Below, piece by piece: positions 33,658-41,933 of a stretch of DNA of 59,648 nucleotides. Location of the stretch: contig CAMCXS010000032.1 in NCBI GenBank assembly GCA_945883495.1, positions 1 to 59,648 on the forward strand, written 5' to 3'. Origin of the DNA: Akkermansia muciniphila (GTDB lineage Bacteria; Verrucomicrobiota; Verrucomicrobiia; Verrucomicrobiales; DEV007). The notes beneath the pieces were generated by a model. That model did not search any database, was not told the DNA's origin, and saw only the letters and a list, made by a program, of their open reading frames with translations. The number at the start of each line of letters is the position of its first letter. The first letter of the stretch is position 1. Position numbers and translations under genes: made by a program.

Positions 33658-35490
33658 TCACATCGCGGGCATCCGCGCCCCGCGCAGCGTGGGATCCAAC
33701 CGCTCCGCTTCCTCCTGCTTCCCGGCGGCTTCAGCCCCACGCCCCAGCGCTCCCAGAGCCTGGGCAAGATAAAATTTCGTAGACGCTCCTCTGGGGTCCA
33801 GCCGTTCACTCCGTTCCAAAAACGCCAGGGCTTCCGCCGGTTTCCCCGCGAGCAACAGGCTGGCGCCTGCCGCCGAATTCAAAAGCAGGTTCTCAGGAAA
33901 TCGCTCCGCCGCGCTCCCAAGCACCCGCAAGCCTGCCTCGCTCTGGCCAAGCTGCAGATGCGTGCGGGCCAGGTTCACGAAAGCTGGCGGGTGACTCCCA
34001 TCGGCAGCGGCATCGGCGGCTTTCTGAAACCAAGGCAAGGCCTCCGGCAAGCGGCCGCGATCCGCAAAGGTCAGTCCCAGATTCGTCAAGGCATGGGCGT
34101 CCCCGGGCTGCAAGCGGACGGCCTCGCGGAAATGCCCTTCGGCGGCCGGGAAATCCCCCTTGGCGGCGGCAATACTGCCGAGGATATTATGCGGCTGAGC
34201 GATCGACCGGTTCTTGGCCAAGGCGTCCTTCCAGAGTGCTTCGTGGGAGGCATGGAGCGCGGCCCGCTGCCAGGTCAATCCGCAAAACAGCACCCCGAAA
34301 CCAATCACAAGCGTCTGGGACAGGCGCTTCCAGACCAGAGATCGCCCCGGAAGCAGAGCAGCTCCGCCGCAAACCAGCGTGGCCCCAACCGCCGGGAGAG
34401 CCAGGTGTTGAAAGTGATCCGCCACCAATCCGTAGCGCATGAAGCTCATCTTGATCAATCCGAGCGCAGGAGCGAGCAGCAGGGAAAACACCGTCAACCC
34501 AAAGGCAACGCTCCGGAACACGCGCGAAGGCCCTCTCCAAAGAACTCCCAGCCCAACGGCGATGACCAGGGCCGCAAACAAGTGGAGGGCTTGGGGCGGA
34601 TCAATGCTCCAGCGCGGGTAGAGAGTCGCCAGGGGCATGGGCCAGAGGATCTTGCCGAGATAAAACCACCAGGCGGACGAGGCACCGCCGATCCGGGCAA
34701 GCAGCCCCGGCATTTCAATACTCCAAGCCCCCATCGCCCGGTGGTGCTGGAAATGGATGACCAGCAGACCGAACAGGAGCGAGGCCAGAAGAAAGGGTGC
34801 CAAGCCCAGCAGCTCCCGCCTGCCAGACTTCGCGCCGCGCCAGAAGAGAAAGGCCGCGAAGGCCAGCGGCAGACCCACCACACTCGCCTTGGCCGCCAAT
34901 GCCGCCACGTGACAGCCCAAGGAGATCCGGTAATCCCGAGCCCCACCATCCCGGTGCCAGCGCACAAAATACTGAAACGCCGGGAGCGCGAAGATCAGGC
35001 AGAGGAGGTTCTTCTGTTCCGCGATCCAGGCCACGGATTCCACGTTCACGGGATGCACCGCGACCAAGGCCGCCGCCAGCCAAGCGCCCGGAAGCCTCAG
35101 CTCCCGCAGCAGCCGGAACAACAGCACGGCACAACCGGCATGAAGCAGGACGCTGACCAAGCGGTAGCCCACCGGATTCAATCCCCAGAGCCGCCACTGA
35201 AGCCAAAACGCCGTCGTGGTCAGCGGAAAGTAATCCGGATGAGACCGCGGAGGAGCCACCCAAGCCTTCCACCAGCCACCCGGGTCATGAACGATCTCAC
35301 TCTCCGTGACGCTGGAGTTATCATCCCAAAGGAATTCTCCGCCCAGGGACGGCAGGTAAACCGCGATGGCCAGCAGAGCCAGCGCGATCCAGGACCTGTC
35401 TGACCTGTCTGACCTGTCTGACCTGTCTGACCTGTCTGACCTGTCAGCCCCGACTGACCTGTCTGACCTCTTCTGTTTGCGGCGGCTCAT
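33658..35490 (-). CDS. TMTC-like GT-C membrane protein with C-terminal TPRs
   Basis: About 610 residues. A short cytosolic tail made of Arg-Ser-Asp repeats precedes the first membrane helix. The first external loop carries the acidic GT-C signature (GGEFLWDDNSSV) used for catalysis in dolichol- or polyprenol-phosphate-sugar-dependent glycosyltransferases. Ten or so helices follow, with a TMTC-like AWIAEQKNLL motif. From about residue 430 onward are four or more TPRs (AHALTNLGLTFADRGRLPEA and others). The start at 35490 is fixed by a 4-nt ATGA overlap with the GT9 gene. A likely role is transfer of a lipid-linked sugar to a protein in the periplasm; the sugar is unknown. Confidence 0.82.
   Translation of the reverse strand: MSRRKQKRSDRSVGADRSDRSDRSDRSDRSDRSWIALALLAIAVYLPSLGGEFLWDDNSSVTESEIVHDPGGWWKAWVAPPRSHPDYFPLTTTAFWLQWRLWGLNPVGYRLVSVLLHAGCAVLLFRLLRELRLPGAWLAAALVAVHPVNVESVAWIAEQKNLLCLIFALPAFQYFVRWHRDGGARDYRISLGCHVAALAAKASVVGLPLAFAAFLFWRGAKSGRRELLGLAPFLLASLLFGLLVIHFQHHRAMGAWSIEMPGLLARIGGASSAWWFYLGKILWPMPLATLYPRWSIDPPQALHLFAALVIAVGLGVLWRGPSRVFRSVAFGLTVFSLLLAPALGLIKMSFMRYGLVADHFQHLALPAVGATLVCGGAALLPGRSLVWKRLSQTLVIGFGVLFCGLTWQRAALHASHEALWKDALAKNRSIAQPHNILGSIAAAKGDFPAAEGHFREAVRLQPGDAHALTNLGLTFADRGRLPEALPWFQKAADAAADGSHPPAFVNLARTHLQLGQSEAGLRVLGSAAERFPENLLLNSAAGASLLLAGKPAEALAFLERSERLDPRGASTKFYLAQALGALGRGAEAAGKQEEAERLDPTLRGARMPAM
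35393..35464. repeat. In-frame 9-bp tandem repeat inside the TMTC-like gene
   Basis: Six uninterrupted copies of GACCTGTCT/A (35393-35446) and, after one divergent 9-mer, a seventh (35456-35464). On the coding strand it encodes repeating Arg-Ser-Asp immediately before the first transmembrane helix. Gain or loss of a unit changes the tail by three residues without a frameshift. Confidence 0.92.
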
Positions 35491-36812
35491 GAGCGGGACG
35501 GAGCTGCCTCCGGAACCGGCAGCCTGGCCGCGACGGCGGCGTAGACGCTTTGCACGGAGATGGCGCTCATGCAACGATTCTCCCGGCACTTGCTCTGGCG
35601 GCTGTTCTGGGCGCTGACGCACGGACTGCAAGCCAGGGATGCGGTGAGGGCGACCGCACCGTCCCCGATCGGCCCAAAAAGCGCGGGAGTTTCTGGCCCA
35701 AAGAGCGCCACCGTCTTGATGTGCGTCAGCGAGGCGAAATGCACCGGCCCGCTATCGTTCGTCACCAGGACCGCCGCCAGGTCATAGACGGCGAGCAATT
35801 CCGTCAAGGTGGTCCGTCCCGCGATGGAAGCACACCGAGGGGACGGAATCCGCGCCGCCAGTGCATTCGTCTCCTCCGCTTCGGAGGGCCCGCCGGTGAA
35901 AAGAATGTAGAGTTCCGGGTGGCGCTCCAGCAGCAGGTGAGCCAGCTCCACGTAACGCTCTGGCACCCACTTGCGCAGCGGCATCAGATCGCTGCAATTC
36001 GCGTTCAGCAGGACCACCACCGGAATCGCGGAAAGTCCAAAGCGGCTCAAAATCAATTCTTCCGCGGAACGCCGCGCCGCTTCGGGCAATCGCGGTCTCG
36101 GCGGACGCAGCGCGCCCTCGTCGTCCCCGACCACCGGCCAGGTGGGAAAGTCCTCCGGAGCTTGGTCGAGCGCCCGGACCAGGGCCAGAAAGAACTTGGC
36201 GGTGTGCCAATGCGGATTGTAGCGGCACCGGTGCGTCAGGAGATCCCCGCGGTAAGGGCCTTCGCCAAAATAGGCATGCAAGCCGACTCTCCGGGGCGCG
36301 CCGGTCGCCCAAGTGAGCAGAGCGGAAGCTCGGGTAAAAAAATCTAAATCGATGGCGGCCTGTGGACGAAGCCGTCGGAAGTGAAGGATGAGCTGAAGGA
36401 CTCCGCGGAGGAAGGCAAGAACGGAGCCACTCGCCAACTCGATGACATTTTCCCGAGGAATGACGTCCATCAGATCCAGAATCTCGCGATTCCCCGTGAA
36501 GGTCACGAAGTAGACCTGCTCGCGCCCCGCCCGGCGCACCGCTTCCCGTAAAGCGGCCCCCGCCAGCACCGTGGCCCCTTGCTCGCTGAGCTTGATGAAG
36601 ACGATCGAGCGCGGCGGTCCCTGGGGAGAACGCTCCGGCGCGAGATACCGCAAGCACGTCGCCAAAAAACAGAGAATGGGCCCGAGCAGACCGTCCACCC
36701 GTTGCATTTGGGTGACCACGGAGGCCTTCAAACCGGCCGACGCGGAAGGCTCCAAAGCACGCTGGACCGCGCGATTGGACTCCGAGGCGGTGGGCTCCGA
36801 GGGTGCTTGCAT
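35487..36812 (-). CDS. Glycosyltransferase family 9 (heptosyltransferase-like)
   Basis: 441 residues of GT-B fold. The N-terminal Rossmann half (SIVFIKLSEQGATVLAGAAL) and the C-terminal nucleotide-sugar half with the family signature VTNDSGPVHFASL are both present, followed by the Cys pattern CSPC...CRENRCM seen in many GT9 proteins. A roughly 50-residue N-terminal extension is unusual. GT9 members move ADP-heptose or related sugars onto lipopolysaccharide core; the acceptor here is unknown. The ATG at 36812 is preceded by a strong GGGGAGGGGG site. The stop overlaps the start of the TMTC-like gene (ATGA), linking the two glycosyltransferases. Confidence 0.9.
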   Translation of the reverse strand: MQAPSEPTASESNRAVQRALEPSASAGLKASVVTQMQRVDGLLGPILCFLATCLRYLAPERSPQGPPRSIVFIKLSEQGATVLAGAALREAVRRAGREQVYFVTFTGNREILDLMDVIPRENVIELASGSVLAFLRGVLQLILHFRRLRPQAAIDLDFFTRASALLTWATGAPRRVGLHAYFGEGPYRGDLLTHRCRYNPHWHTAKFFLALVRALDQAPEDFPTWPVVGDDEGALRPPRPRLPEAARRSAEELILSRFGLSAIPVVVLLNANCSDLMPLRKWVPERYVELAHLLLERHPELYILFTGGPSEAEETNALAARIPSPRCASIAGRTTLTELLAVYDLAAVLVTNDSGPVHFASLTHIKTVALFGPETPALFGPIGDGAVALTASLACSPCVSAQNSRQSKCRENRCMSAISVQSVYAAVAARLPVPEAAPSRS

Positions 36813-36880
36813 GCCCCCTCCCCTTCAGGGAAGAGGCCGCCTTCGTCAAGGAAGCGGAAACCGAAAAACCGGCACTCGCC

Positions 36881-36915
36881 AAAAAACGCCCCCGGGAGAG
36901 TCGCTCCCCGGGGGC
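36881..36915 (-). terminator. Rho-independent terminator after the hsp20 pair
   Basis: On the minus strand a long GC stem (GCCCCCGGGGAG paired with CTCCCGGGGGC, one unpaired base) is followed by TTTTTT. It lies about 45 nt after the stop of the second hsp20 gene and separates it from the GT9 gene. Confidence 0.88.
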
Positions 36916-36961
36916 TCCGTCATTTCAACAAATCAACGCAATGGCTGATTTCGGCCCAACT

Positions 36962-37339
36962 TCACGCCACCTCAATCCGGCGTGGCTTGGCCTCGTCCGC
37001 TTTGGGCAGGGTGAGGCGCAGCACGCCATCGGTGACTTGGGCCGAGATGGCCGAGTCGTTGACCCGGACATTCAGCTCAAGCCGGAGCCGGTAGTCATCC
37101 CAGTTCAGCTCCGTGAGCACGGGGCGCCAGGATTCCTGAGGCCGATCGCGGCGGGTGCCTTCGATCTCAAGATTACGGCCATGCAGGGCGATCTGGACAC
37201 CGTCTTTGGCCACGCCGGGCATGAAGACGCTGATTTGGTATCCATCCGCGTTGGCGTCCACTTCGTACACGGGACGGCGGAAGCGGCGTTGTTCACCGCC
37301 ATTGGCGACTTTCGAGGGTAGATCTGCTGTCGTTGTCAT
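36962..37339 (-). CDS. Small heat shock protein (Hsp20 family), copy 2
   Basis: 125 residues with a central alpha-crystallin domain: strand-rich PVYEVDANADGYQISVFMPG, then the conserved VLRLTLPK near the C-terminus, where the usual GVLxLxLPK is intact. The terminal tail has Arg-Arg-Ile-Glu-Val, a variant of the I-x-I/V oligomerisation motif. Acts as an ATP-independent holdase for unfolding cytosolic proteins. It follows the first hsp20 by 45 nt and ends at a strong terminator, so the two probably share one transcript. Confidence 0.93.
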   Translation of the reverse strand: MTTTADLPSKVANGGEQRRFRRPVYEVDANADGYQISVFMPGVAKDGVQIALHGRNLEIEGTRRDRPQESWRPVLTELNWDDYRLRLELNVRVNDSAISAQVTDGVLRLTLPKADEAKPRRIEVA

Positions 37340-37384
37340 AGAATGAATGTTCTTTGGATTCTGTTTTTGAGCGAAGTATTGTGT

Positions 37385-37804
37385 TTAGCCGATCTGAATA
37401 CTACGCGGTTTGCGTTCTTCATGCTTGGGTAAGCGCAAGTGCAGGATGCCATCACGCAACTCCGCGCTCACACCGGCTCCATCGACGCCATCTGGCAACG
37501 CCAGGGAACGGCTGAATTCAACAACGCGGTTCGCTTCATCCCCGGGACGTGGATTGTATTTTCCGCTGACCCGGAGAACGGAGTTTTCCAGGGTGACGTC
37601 CAGGTTCTCCTTGGCAACGCCGGGAAGCTCCAAGAGAGCATGGAACGCATCCCCGTCCTCGTAGAAGTCCGCGGGCAACGCGGGAAGACGTCCCGCCAAG
37701 CCGCCACGGGGAGGGAAGAAGGGGTCATCGAAGGAGAAGTATTCCCGGAGCCAATCTTCCAGGTTTCCACTCCGTGACATATCGGGACGTAGCAAGCTAA
37801 TCAT
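37385..37804 (-). CDS. Small heat shock protein (Hsp20 family), copy 1
   Basis: 139 residues with an aromatic N-terminal arm (LREYFSFDDPFFPPRGG) that in sHSPs binds clients, an alpha-crystallin domain starting near DFYEDGDAFHALLELPGV, the signature GILHLRLPK, and a C-terminal Ser-Ile-Gln-Ile tail matching the I-x-I assembly motif. The two copies are divergent paralogues and may co-assemble. Upstream of the start is a two-tier inverted repeat that may act as a thermosensor or operator. Confidence 0.95.
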   Translation of the reverse strand: MISLLRPDMSRSGNLEDWLREYFSFDDPFFPPRGGLAGRLPALPADFYEDGDAFHALLELPGVAKENLDVTLENSVLRVSGKYNPRPGDEANRVVEFSRSLALPDGVDGAGVSAELRDGILHLRLPKHEERKPRSIQIG

Positions 37805-37820
37805 AATCAGTAGTTTGTTT

Positions 37821-37860
37821 AAGGTTTTCAGGTGAGCGGATCATCCGCTGATGAAACCTT
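37821..37860 (-). promoter_or_regulatory. Two-tier inverted repeat in the leader of the hsp20 pair
   Basis: Outer arms AAGGTTT(T)CA / TGAAACCTT (one bulged base) enclose inner arms AGCGGAT / ATCCGCT separated by a single base. The whole dyad lies 17-56 nt upstream of the hsp20 ATG at 37804. It does not match the CIRCE consensus, and no Shine-Dalgarno sequence is visible in the stem. Either an RNA structure or a repressor site is possible. Confidence 0.5.
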
Positions 37861-37972
37861 AAATAGCATTAGCCATGCCGTTTTCTTTTTCGGGAAAAAC
37901 GGGACAATCATCGCCATTCCGGGCCACTTTGGCTCGAACGTTGTGACAGTTCGGCGCAACCGCTCCAAAACG

Positions 37973-38878
37973 TCACACATGGGAACCGGCATTCACCACC
38001 GGCGTGACCTCGGATTCCCCGCAGAGCACGACAAGAAGATTGCTCACCAAGGTGGCTTTACGGGCGGCATCCAGCTCCACGATCTGGCGTTCCCGTAAGC
38101 CTTCGATCGCCATATCCACGATATCCACGGCGCCTTTCACGATGGTGCGGCGTGCGCTGATCACGGCTTCGGCCTGCTGGCGGCGGAGCATCGCTTGGGC
38201 GATTTCCGGTGCATACGCCAAGTGCGTGAACCGGGCTTCCTCCACGAAGATCCCAGCCGGGGCGAGACGGGCTTGAAGTTCCTTCTGCAGCGCCTCGGCC
38301 ACCTCGTCGCCACCATCGCGCAGGGTGATTTCTTCGTGGTCGTCGGCCGCGTGGTCGTAAGAATAGCTGGTGGCGACGCGACGCACGGCGGATTCGCTTT
38401 GAATGTTGACGTAGTACTCGTAGTTCTCGACGGCGTATCGGGCCTTGGCGGTATCTTCAATGCGCCAGACAATGGCGGCGGCGATCTCAACGGGATTCCC
38501 CCGTTTATCATTCACCTTGAGCGTCGGGGTGTTGAAGTTCCGCGAACGGAGCGACAGGGTGTGCCGACCGAAAAACGGGATCGTCCAGCACAGACCTTGG
38601 CCCCGGACGGAGCCGGCGTAAGCCCCAAAGAAGGAAGTGATCACGGCCTGATTCGGCTGCAAGGTGAAGAGCCCGCTCATGCAAAGCAATCCGAGGATGG
38701 CGCCCAAAACTCCAGGGCCCGGGATGCTGCTTTCCCCCCGGACAGCCATGAAGATTTGTGAGCCGGCAAAGCCCAGAAGGGCGATAACGATGATGAGAAA
38801 GGCCCAGCCGCTGCAAGCGAAACCAGAACGCTCCTCAATGCTTCGAGAATGACCTGAAGGATCAACGGGTTTTGTCAT
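37973..38878 (-). CDS. SPFH/Band 7 domain membrane protein
   Basis: 301 residues. Two N-terminal membrane helices (about 26-50 and 57-75) are followed by an SPFH domain that begins at LQPNQAVITSFFGAYAGSV and includes SLRSRNFNTPTLKVNDKRG and the helix-rich part with Gln-Ala-Glu-Ala segments. SPFH proteins form membrane-associated oligomers in stomatin- or flotillin-like microdomains and often partner with proteases; no NfeD partner is adjacent here. Divergent from miaA with about 165 nt between. Confidence 0.92.
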   Translation of the reverse strand: MTKPVDPSGHSRSIEERSGFACSGWAFLIIVIALLGFAGSQIFMAVRGESSIPGPGVLGAILGLLCMSGLFTLQPNQAVITSFFGAYAGSVRGQGLCWTIPFFGRHTLSLRSRNFNTPTLKVNDKRGNPVEIAAAIVWRIEDTAKARYAVENYEYYVNIQSESAVRRVATSYSYDHAADDHEEITLRDGGDEVAEALQKELQARLAPAGIFVEEARFTHLAYAPEIAQAMLRRQQAEAVISARRTIVKGAVDIVDMAIEGLRERQIVELDAARKATLVSNLLVVLCGESEVTPVVNAGSHV

Positions 38879-39043
38879 GGGCCATTGATCGCACGTATGG
38901 GCTTTGCGGTGCTCTACAATCCGGCTGTCCGTTTACAACGCTCGAACTTCCCTCCCGGAGCCGGCCAGAGGGTCCAACTGTCAAGCAGGTTGACTGTCTG
39001 CTGTTTCATTCTCGCCGTTCTGCACTAGGTTGGGGACCAGCGC

Positions 39044-39928
39044 GTGTCCGGTATTCTTCCATTCTACGTCGTGGGCCCCACTGGCAGTGGAAAGAGCGAC
39101 TTCGCGGAAGCTCTGGCCCGAGTGACTGAGGGCGAGATCGTCAACGCGGATGCGTATCAAATTTACCGGGGCTTGCCGATCCTCACGGCTTGTCCTTCCC
39201 TTCCGGCCCGGGAGGAAATCCCGCATCATCTCTACGAAGTCCTGCCTCCGGACCAGCCGTGCGACGCCGGGCGCTATCTGGATCTTGCCTTGCCGATCCT
39301 TTCTGGAATCGCGGCCCGGGGGAAGCTCCCGATTGTTACCGGAGGAAGCGGATTGTACATCAAGGCGCTGACGCACGGCTTGAACGAGGCGCCCGCTTCC
39401 GATCCAGCCTTGCGCCGACAGCTCGATCAACTCAGCCGGGGAGAACTGGCCCAACTGCTGGGGCGATTTGATCCAGCTTCCGCCGCGTCCATCGAGCCGA
39501 GAAATCGCCGTTACATTCAGCGCGCGGTCGAAATTTCTTTGCTCGTCGGCAAGCCAGCCTCGTCCTTGCGTCAGGCCTGGACCGCCGATCCCCCGGAGCT
39601 GCGTGGCGTCTGCTTGGTGCGCCCGCGGGAGGAACTGCACGAGCGGATCCGCCGGCGAACCTTAGCGATGCTGCGGCTCGGGGCCATTGATGAAGTGCGA
39701 TCCGTGACCTCGTGGTCGGCCACGAGTGCCAAGGCGATCGGCGTCGCGGAGATCCAACGACTTCTGGCCGACGAGATTAGCGAGTCGGAATGCGTCGAGG
39801 CGATGGCCATGGCGACCCGGCGCTACGCCAAACGGCAAATGACTTGGTTCCGCCGGGAAAAGTGGCTCACGCCGGTCACCGGCGAAACCAGCGCAATCGA
39901 GATTGCGACCGCCGCCAATCTCTTGTAA
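39044..39928 (+). CDS. miaA: tRNA dimethylallyltransferase
   Basis: 294 residues. Transfers a dimethylallyl group to A37 of tRNAs reading codons that start with U. Seen: P-loop GPTGSGKS near the N-terminus, the DSxQ-like NADAYQIYRG (Ser replaced by Ala in this variant position), the DVD-type region, GGSGLYIKAL, and the C-terminal RRYAKRQMTWFRRE signature. Start is GTG at 39044, with a TAGGTT box 12 nt upstream that could be a -10 element giving a very short leader. Slightly shorter than the E. coli enzyme (316). Confidence 0.93.
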   Translation: MSGILPFYVVGPTGSGKSDFAEALARVTEGEIVNADAYQIYRGLPILTACPSLPAREEIPHHLYEVLPPDQPCDAGRYLDLALPILSGIAARGKLPIVTGGSGLYIKALTHGLNEAPASDPALRRQLDQLSRGELAQLLGRFDPASAASIEPRNRRYIQRAVEISLLVGKPASSLRQAWTADPPELRGVCLVRPREELHERIRRRTLAMLRLGAIDEVRSVTSWSATSAKAIGVAEIQRLLADEISESECVEAMAMATRRYAKRQMTWFRREKWLTPVTGETSAIEIATAANLL

Positions 39929-39945
39929 GCAGGGTCGAGACCCTG

Positions 39946-40926
39946 ATGAAAACCACTCCCCTCCGGCTCGCTACGGGCCTTGCGCTCGTTGCCCTTTCGT
40001 TCTCTCTTTCACGCGTTCCAGAAGCCCAAGCGGTGGATCCCGCCAAGACTAAGATCGTCTTCATCGCCGGCAAGCCGAGCCATCCCTCGGGACAGCATGA
40101 ATTCAACGCCGGAGCGATTCTCCTGGCCCGCGCCCTGAATGACCAGAGTGGCTTGCCTCTGCAGGTCGATGTCCACCATAACGGCTGGCCGGCGGACGAA
40201 AAAGCGTTTGAAGGTGCCAAGGCCGTGGTGATCTACTCAGATGGCAATGCAAGTCATCCGGTGAACGGTCACGAGGAATTCATGGACCAGCTCGTTGCCA
40301 AGGGCGTTGGCCTGATGTGCATGCATTACGGGGTCGAAGTTCCCCCGGGACCGCTCGGCGAGTATTTCAAAAAGTGGATCGGCGGCCATTACGAAGGCGG
40401 CTTCTCCTGCAATCCCCATTGGACCGCGCCGCTCGAAGCCAAGTCCGGCCACCCAATCGCCAACGGCGTGCCCGCCTTTTCCGCCAACGACGAGTGGTAC
40501 TATAACATGCGGTTCGCGGATCCGAAGACCGCCCAGGACATCCTCACGGCCACCCCGACCCGAGAGCGAATCAATCGCTACGTCCATTGGACTCCGGATG
40601 GCGAGCGCAATCTCGGCAGCAAGCAAACCCTGATGTGGGCGGTCGAACGGTCCGACGGCGGACGTGGCATCGGCTTCACCGGCGGTCACTGGCATCGCAA
40701 TTGGGCGATCGACGATTTCCGCCGTGCCGTGCTCAACGCGATCGTCTGGGTAGCCGGGATGGAAGTGCCGGCCGGCGGTGTGGCTTCAGAGCCGATCACG
40801 GAAGCGCAACTCAACGAGAACCTTGATCCGAAAAAGGAGATGCTCCACGTGCCGCTCCCCGCCCCTACCGACCTCACGCAACCAGCGGCCGAAGCGGTCG
40901 AGTTCCGGTGGCCGAGCAAGAAGTAA
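39946..40926 (+). CDS. Exported ThuA-domain protein (copy 1)
   Basis: 326 residues with a signal peptide (LRLATGLALVALSFSLSRVPEAQA). The mature part is a ThuA domain (class I glutamine-amidotransferase-like fold): KIVFIAGKPSHPSGQHEF, KAVVIYSDGN, GVGLMCMHYGVEVPPG, then RGIGFTGGHWHRNWAIDD. ThuA proteins in the PVC group are linked to sugar and oligosaccharide metabolism and are usually exported; the reaction is not known. The ATG at 39946 lies 17 nt after the miaA stop. It is convergent with the phosphoesterase gene, with only 3 nt between stops. Confidence 0.88.
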   Translation: MKTTPLRLATGLALVALSFSLSRVPEAQAVDPAKTKIVFIAGKPSHPSGQHEFNAGAILLARALNDQSGLPLQVDVHHNGWPADEKAFEGAKAVVIYSDGNASHPVNGHEEFMDQLVAKGVGLMCMHYGVEVPPGPLGEYFKKWIGGHYEGGFSCNPHWTAPLEAKSGHPIANGVPAFSANDEWYYNMRFADPKTAQDILTATPTRERINRYVHWTPDGERNLGSKQTLMWAVERSDGGRGIGFTGGHWHRNWAIDDFRRAVLNAIVWVAGMEVPAGGVASEPITEAQLNENLDPKKEMLHVPLPAPTDLTQPAAEAVEFRWPSKK

Positions 40927-40929
40927 GGA

Positions 40930-41925
40930 CTACTCAAGCAGCCGGATCGCGCCTGCGGGGCTCTTCTCAAACGCGTGGAGGAGCTTTCGATTCACATCGT
41001 AGTGCCGGACAATGAACCGCCCGGGCTCAATCCGCCATTCCGAGAACCCGTGAATCTCGCCTCGGCTGAAGGGGCCTCGCTCGCTTTGCTTCAGTTCCCG
41101 AGCCTTGGCGCCACCGGCGCCGGAAATCACGAAGCTGGTGGGATGGCCCTTGAATTCGAGATGCTGCAAATCGTGGTCGTGCCCGCAAAAGTAGAAATGC
41201 ACGCCATGCTGCCGCAACAGCGGTTCCCAGTTTTTCACGAGTCCCCGGGTGTCGCCATGAGAACCGTTAGAATAGACCGGGTGATGGGCCACGACGGCAA
41301 GAAACGGAGCGATCCGTGGCTTGGCTAATTCCGCCTGAAACCAAGCCATCTGCGCAGCTTCTTCCGCCTGCGTTAGCGACGCTTGGAAGCGCCCACTTCG
41401 CAGGTCCGGATATCCGGAGACGGAGCGCAGGTTGCTATCGAGACACAGGAAGGTCACCAGCGGAGCTTCCGGAGCCGGATAATCGACCCGATACCACTTG
41501 GCCGGCAAGGTCCAGCGCGTGCCGGGATGCGCTGCGGCGTATGCAAGCTGGACGGTCTCCCCGTTGGGGCTGTCGTGATAATCGTGATTTCCCAAAACGG
41601 CCCGGCACGGCCCCGGGAAATGGCTGGCCGGATACATCTCCTCGAACCCGGATTGCCAACGTTTGGAGCTCAGCCCGCCCTCCATTTTGGAGTAAAAGTT
41701 GTCTCCGAGGAGCCACAAGCCGTCTGGCGGCGAACCGGCGTCCTCCACGAATCGTTTCATGGCCGACGCCACGGCTTCTTGGTTTTCGTCGCCGAAGCCG
41801 AAATCGCCAATGGCCAGAAAGTAACGGCCAGCCGTCTCCTCAGCCGACGCCAAGCTCCCAGAACCACCTCCCAGTGCGGCGGCGCTGAAGCAAAAGGTCT
41901 CTTGGAGAAAACGGCGACGATTCAT
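40930..41925 (-). CDS. Tat-exported metallophosphoesterase
   Basis: 331 residues starting NRRRFLQ, a twin-arginine signal, followed by a calcineurin-like phosphoesterase domain: GDFGFGD (metal site), GDNFYSK, AVLGNHDYH (the GNHD motif), VVAHHPVYSNG, and FCGHDHDLQHLE (the GHxH motif). It resembles type 5 purple acid phosphatases such as plant and animal TRAP, which bind two metals and hydrolyse phosphomonoesters. Cofactor loading in the cytoplasm would explain Tat export. It follows a ThuA gene by 8 nt and is its probable operon partner. Confidence 0.9.
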   Translation of the reverse strand: MNRRRFLQETFCFSAAALGGGSGSLASAEETAGRYFLAIGDFGFGDENQEAVASAMKRFVEDAGSPPDGLWLLGDNFYSKMEGGLSSKRWQSGFEEMYPASHFPGPCRAVLGNHDYHDSPNGETVQLAYAAAHPGTRWTLPAKWYRVDYPAPEAPLVTFLCLDSNLRSVSGYPDLRSGRFQASLTQAEEAAQMAWFQAELAKPRIAPFLAVVAHHPVYSNGSHGDTRGLVKNWEPLLRQHGVHFYFCGHDHDLQHLEFKGHPTSFVISGAGGAKARELKQSERGPFSRGEIHGFSEWRIEPGRFIVRHYDVNRKLLHAFEKSPAGAIRLLE

Positions 41926-41933
41926 GGAGACGG

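Noticed and set aside
33403-35403. A 666-codon plus-strand frame opposite the TMTC-like gene
   Set aside because: The opposite strand has clear membrane helices, the GT-C motif and TPRs; the plus-strand product is low-complexity and basic.
39026-39031. TAGGTT before miaA as another leaderless promoter
   Set aside because: The box is 12 nt from the GTG start and no -35 element is found at the right distance, so it is not counted with the others.
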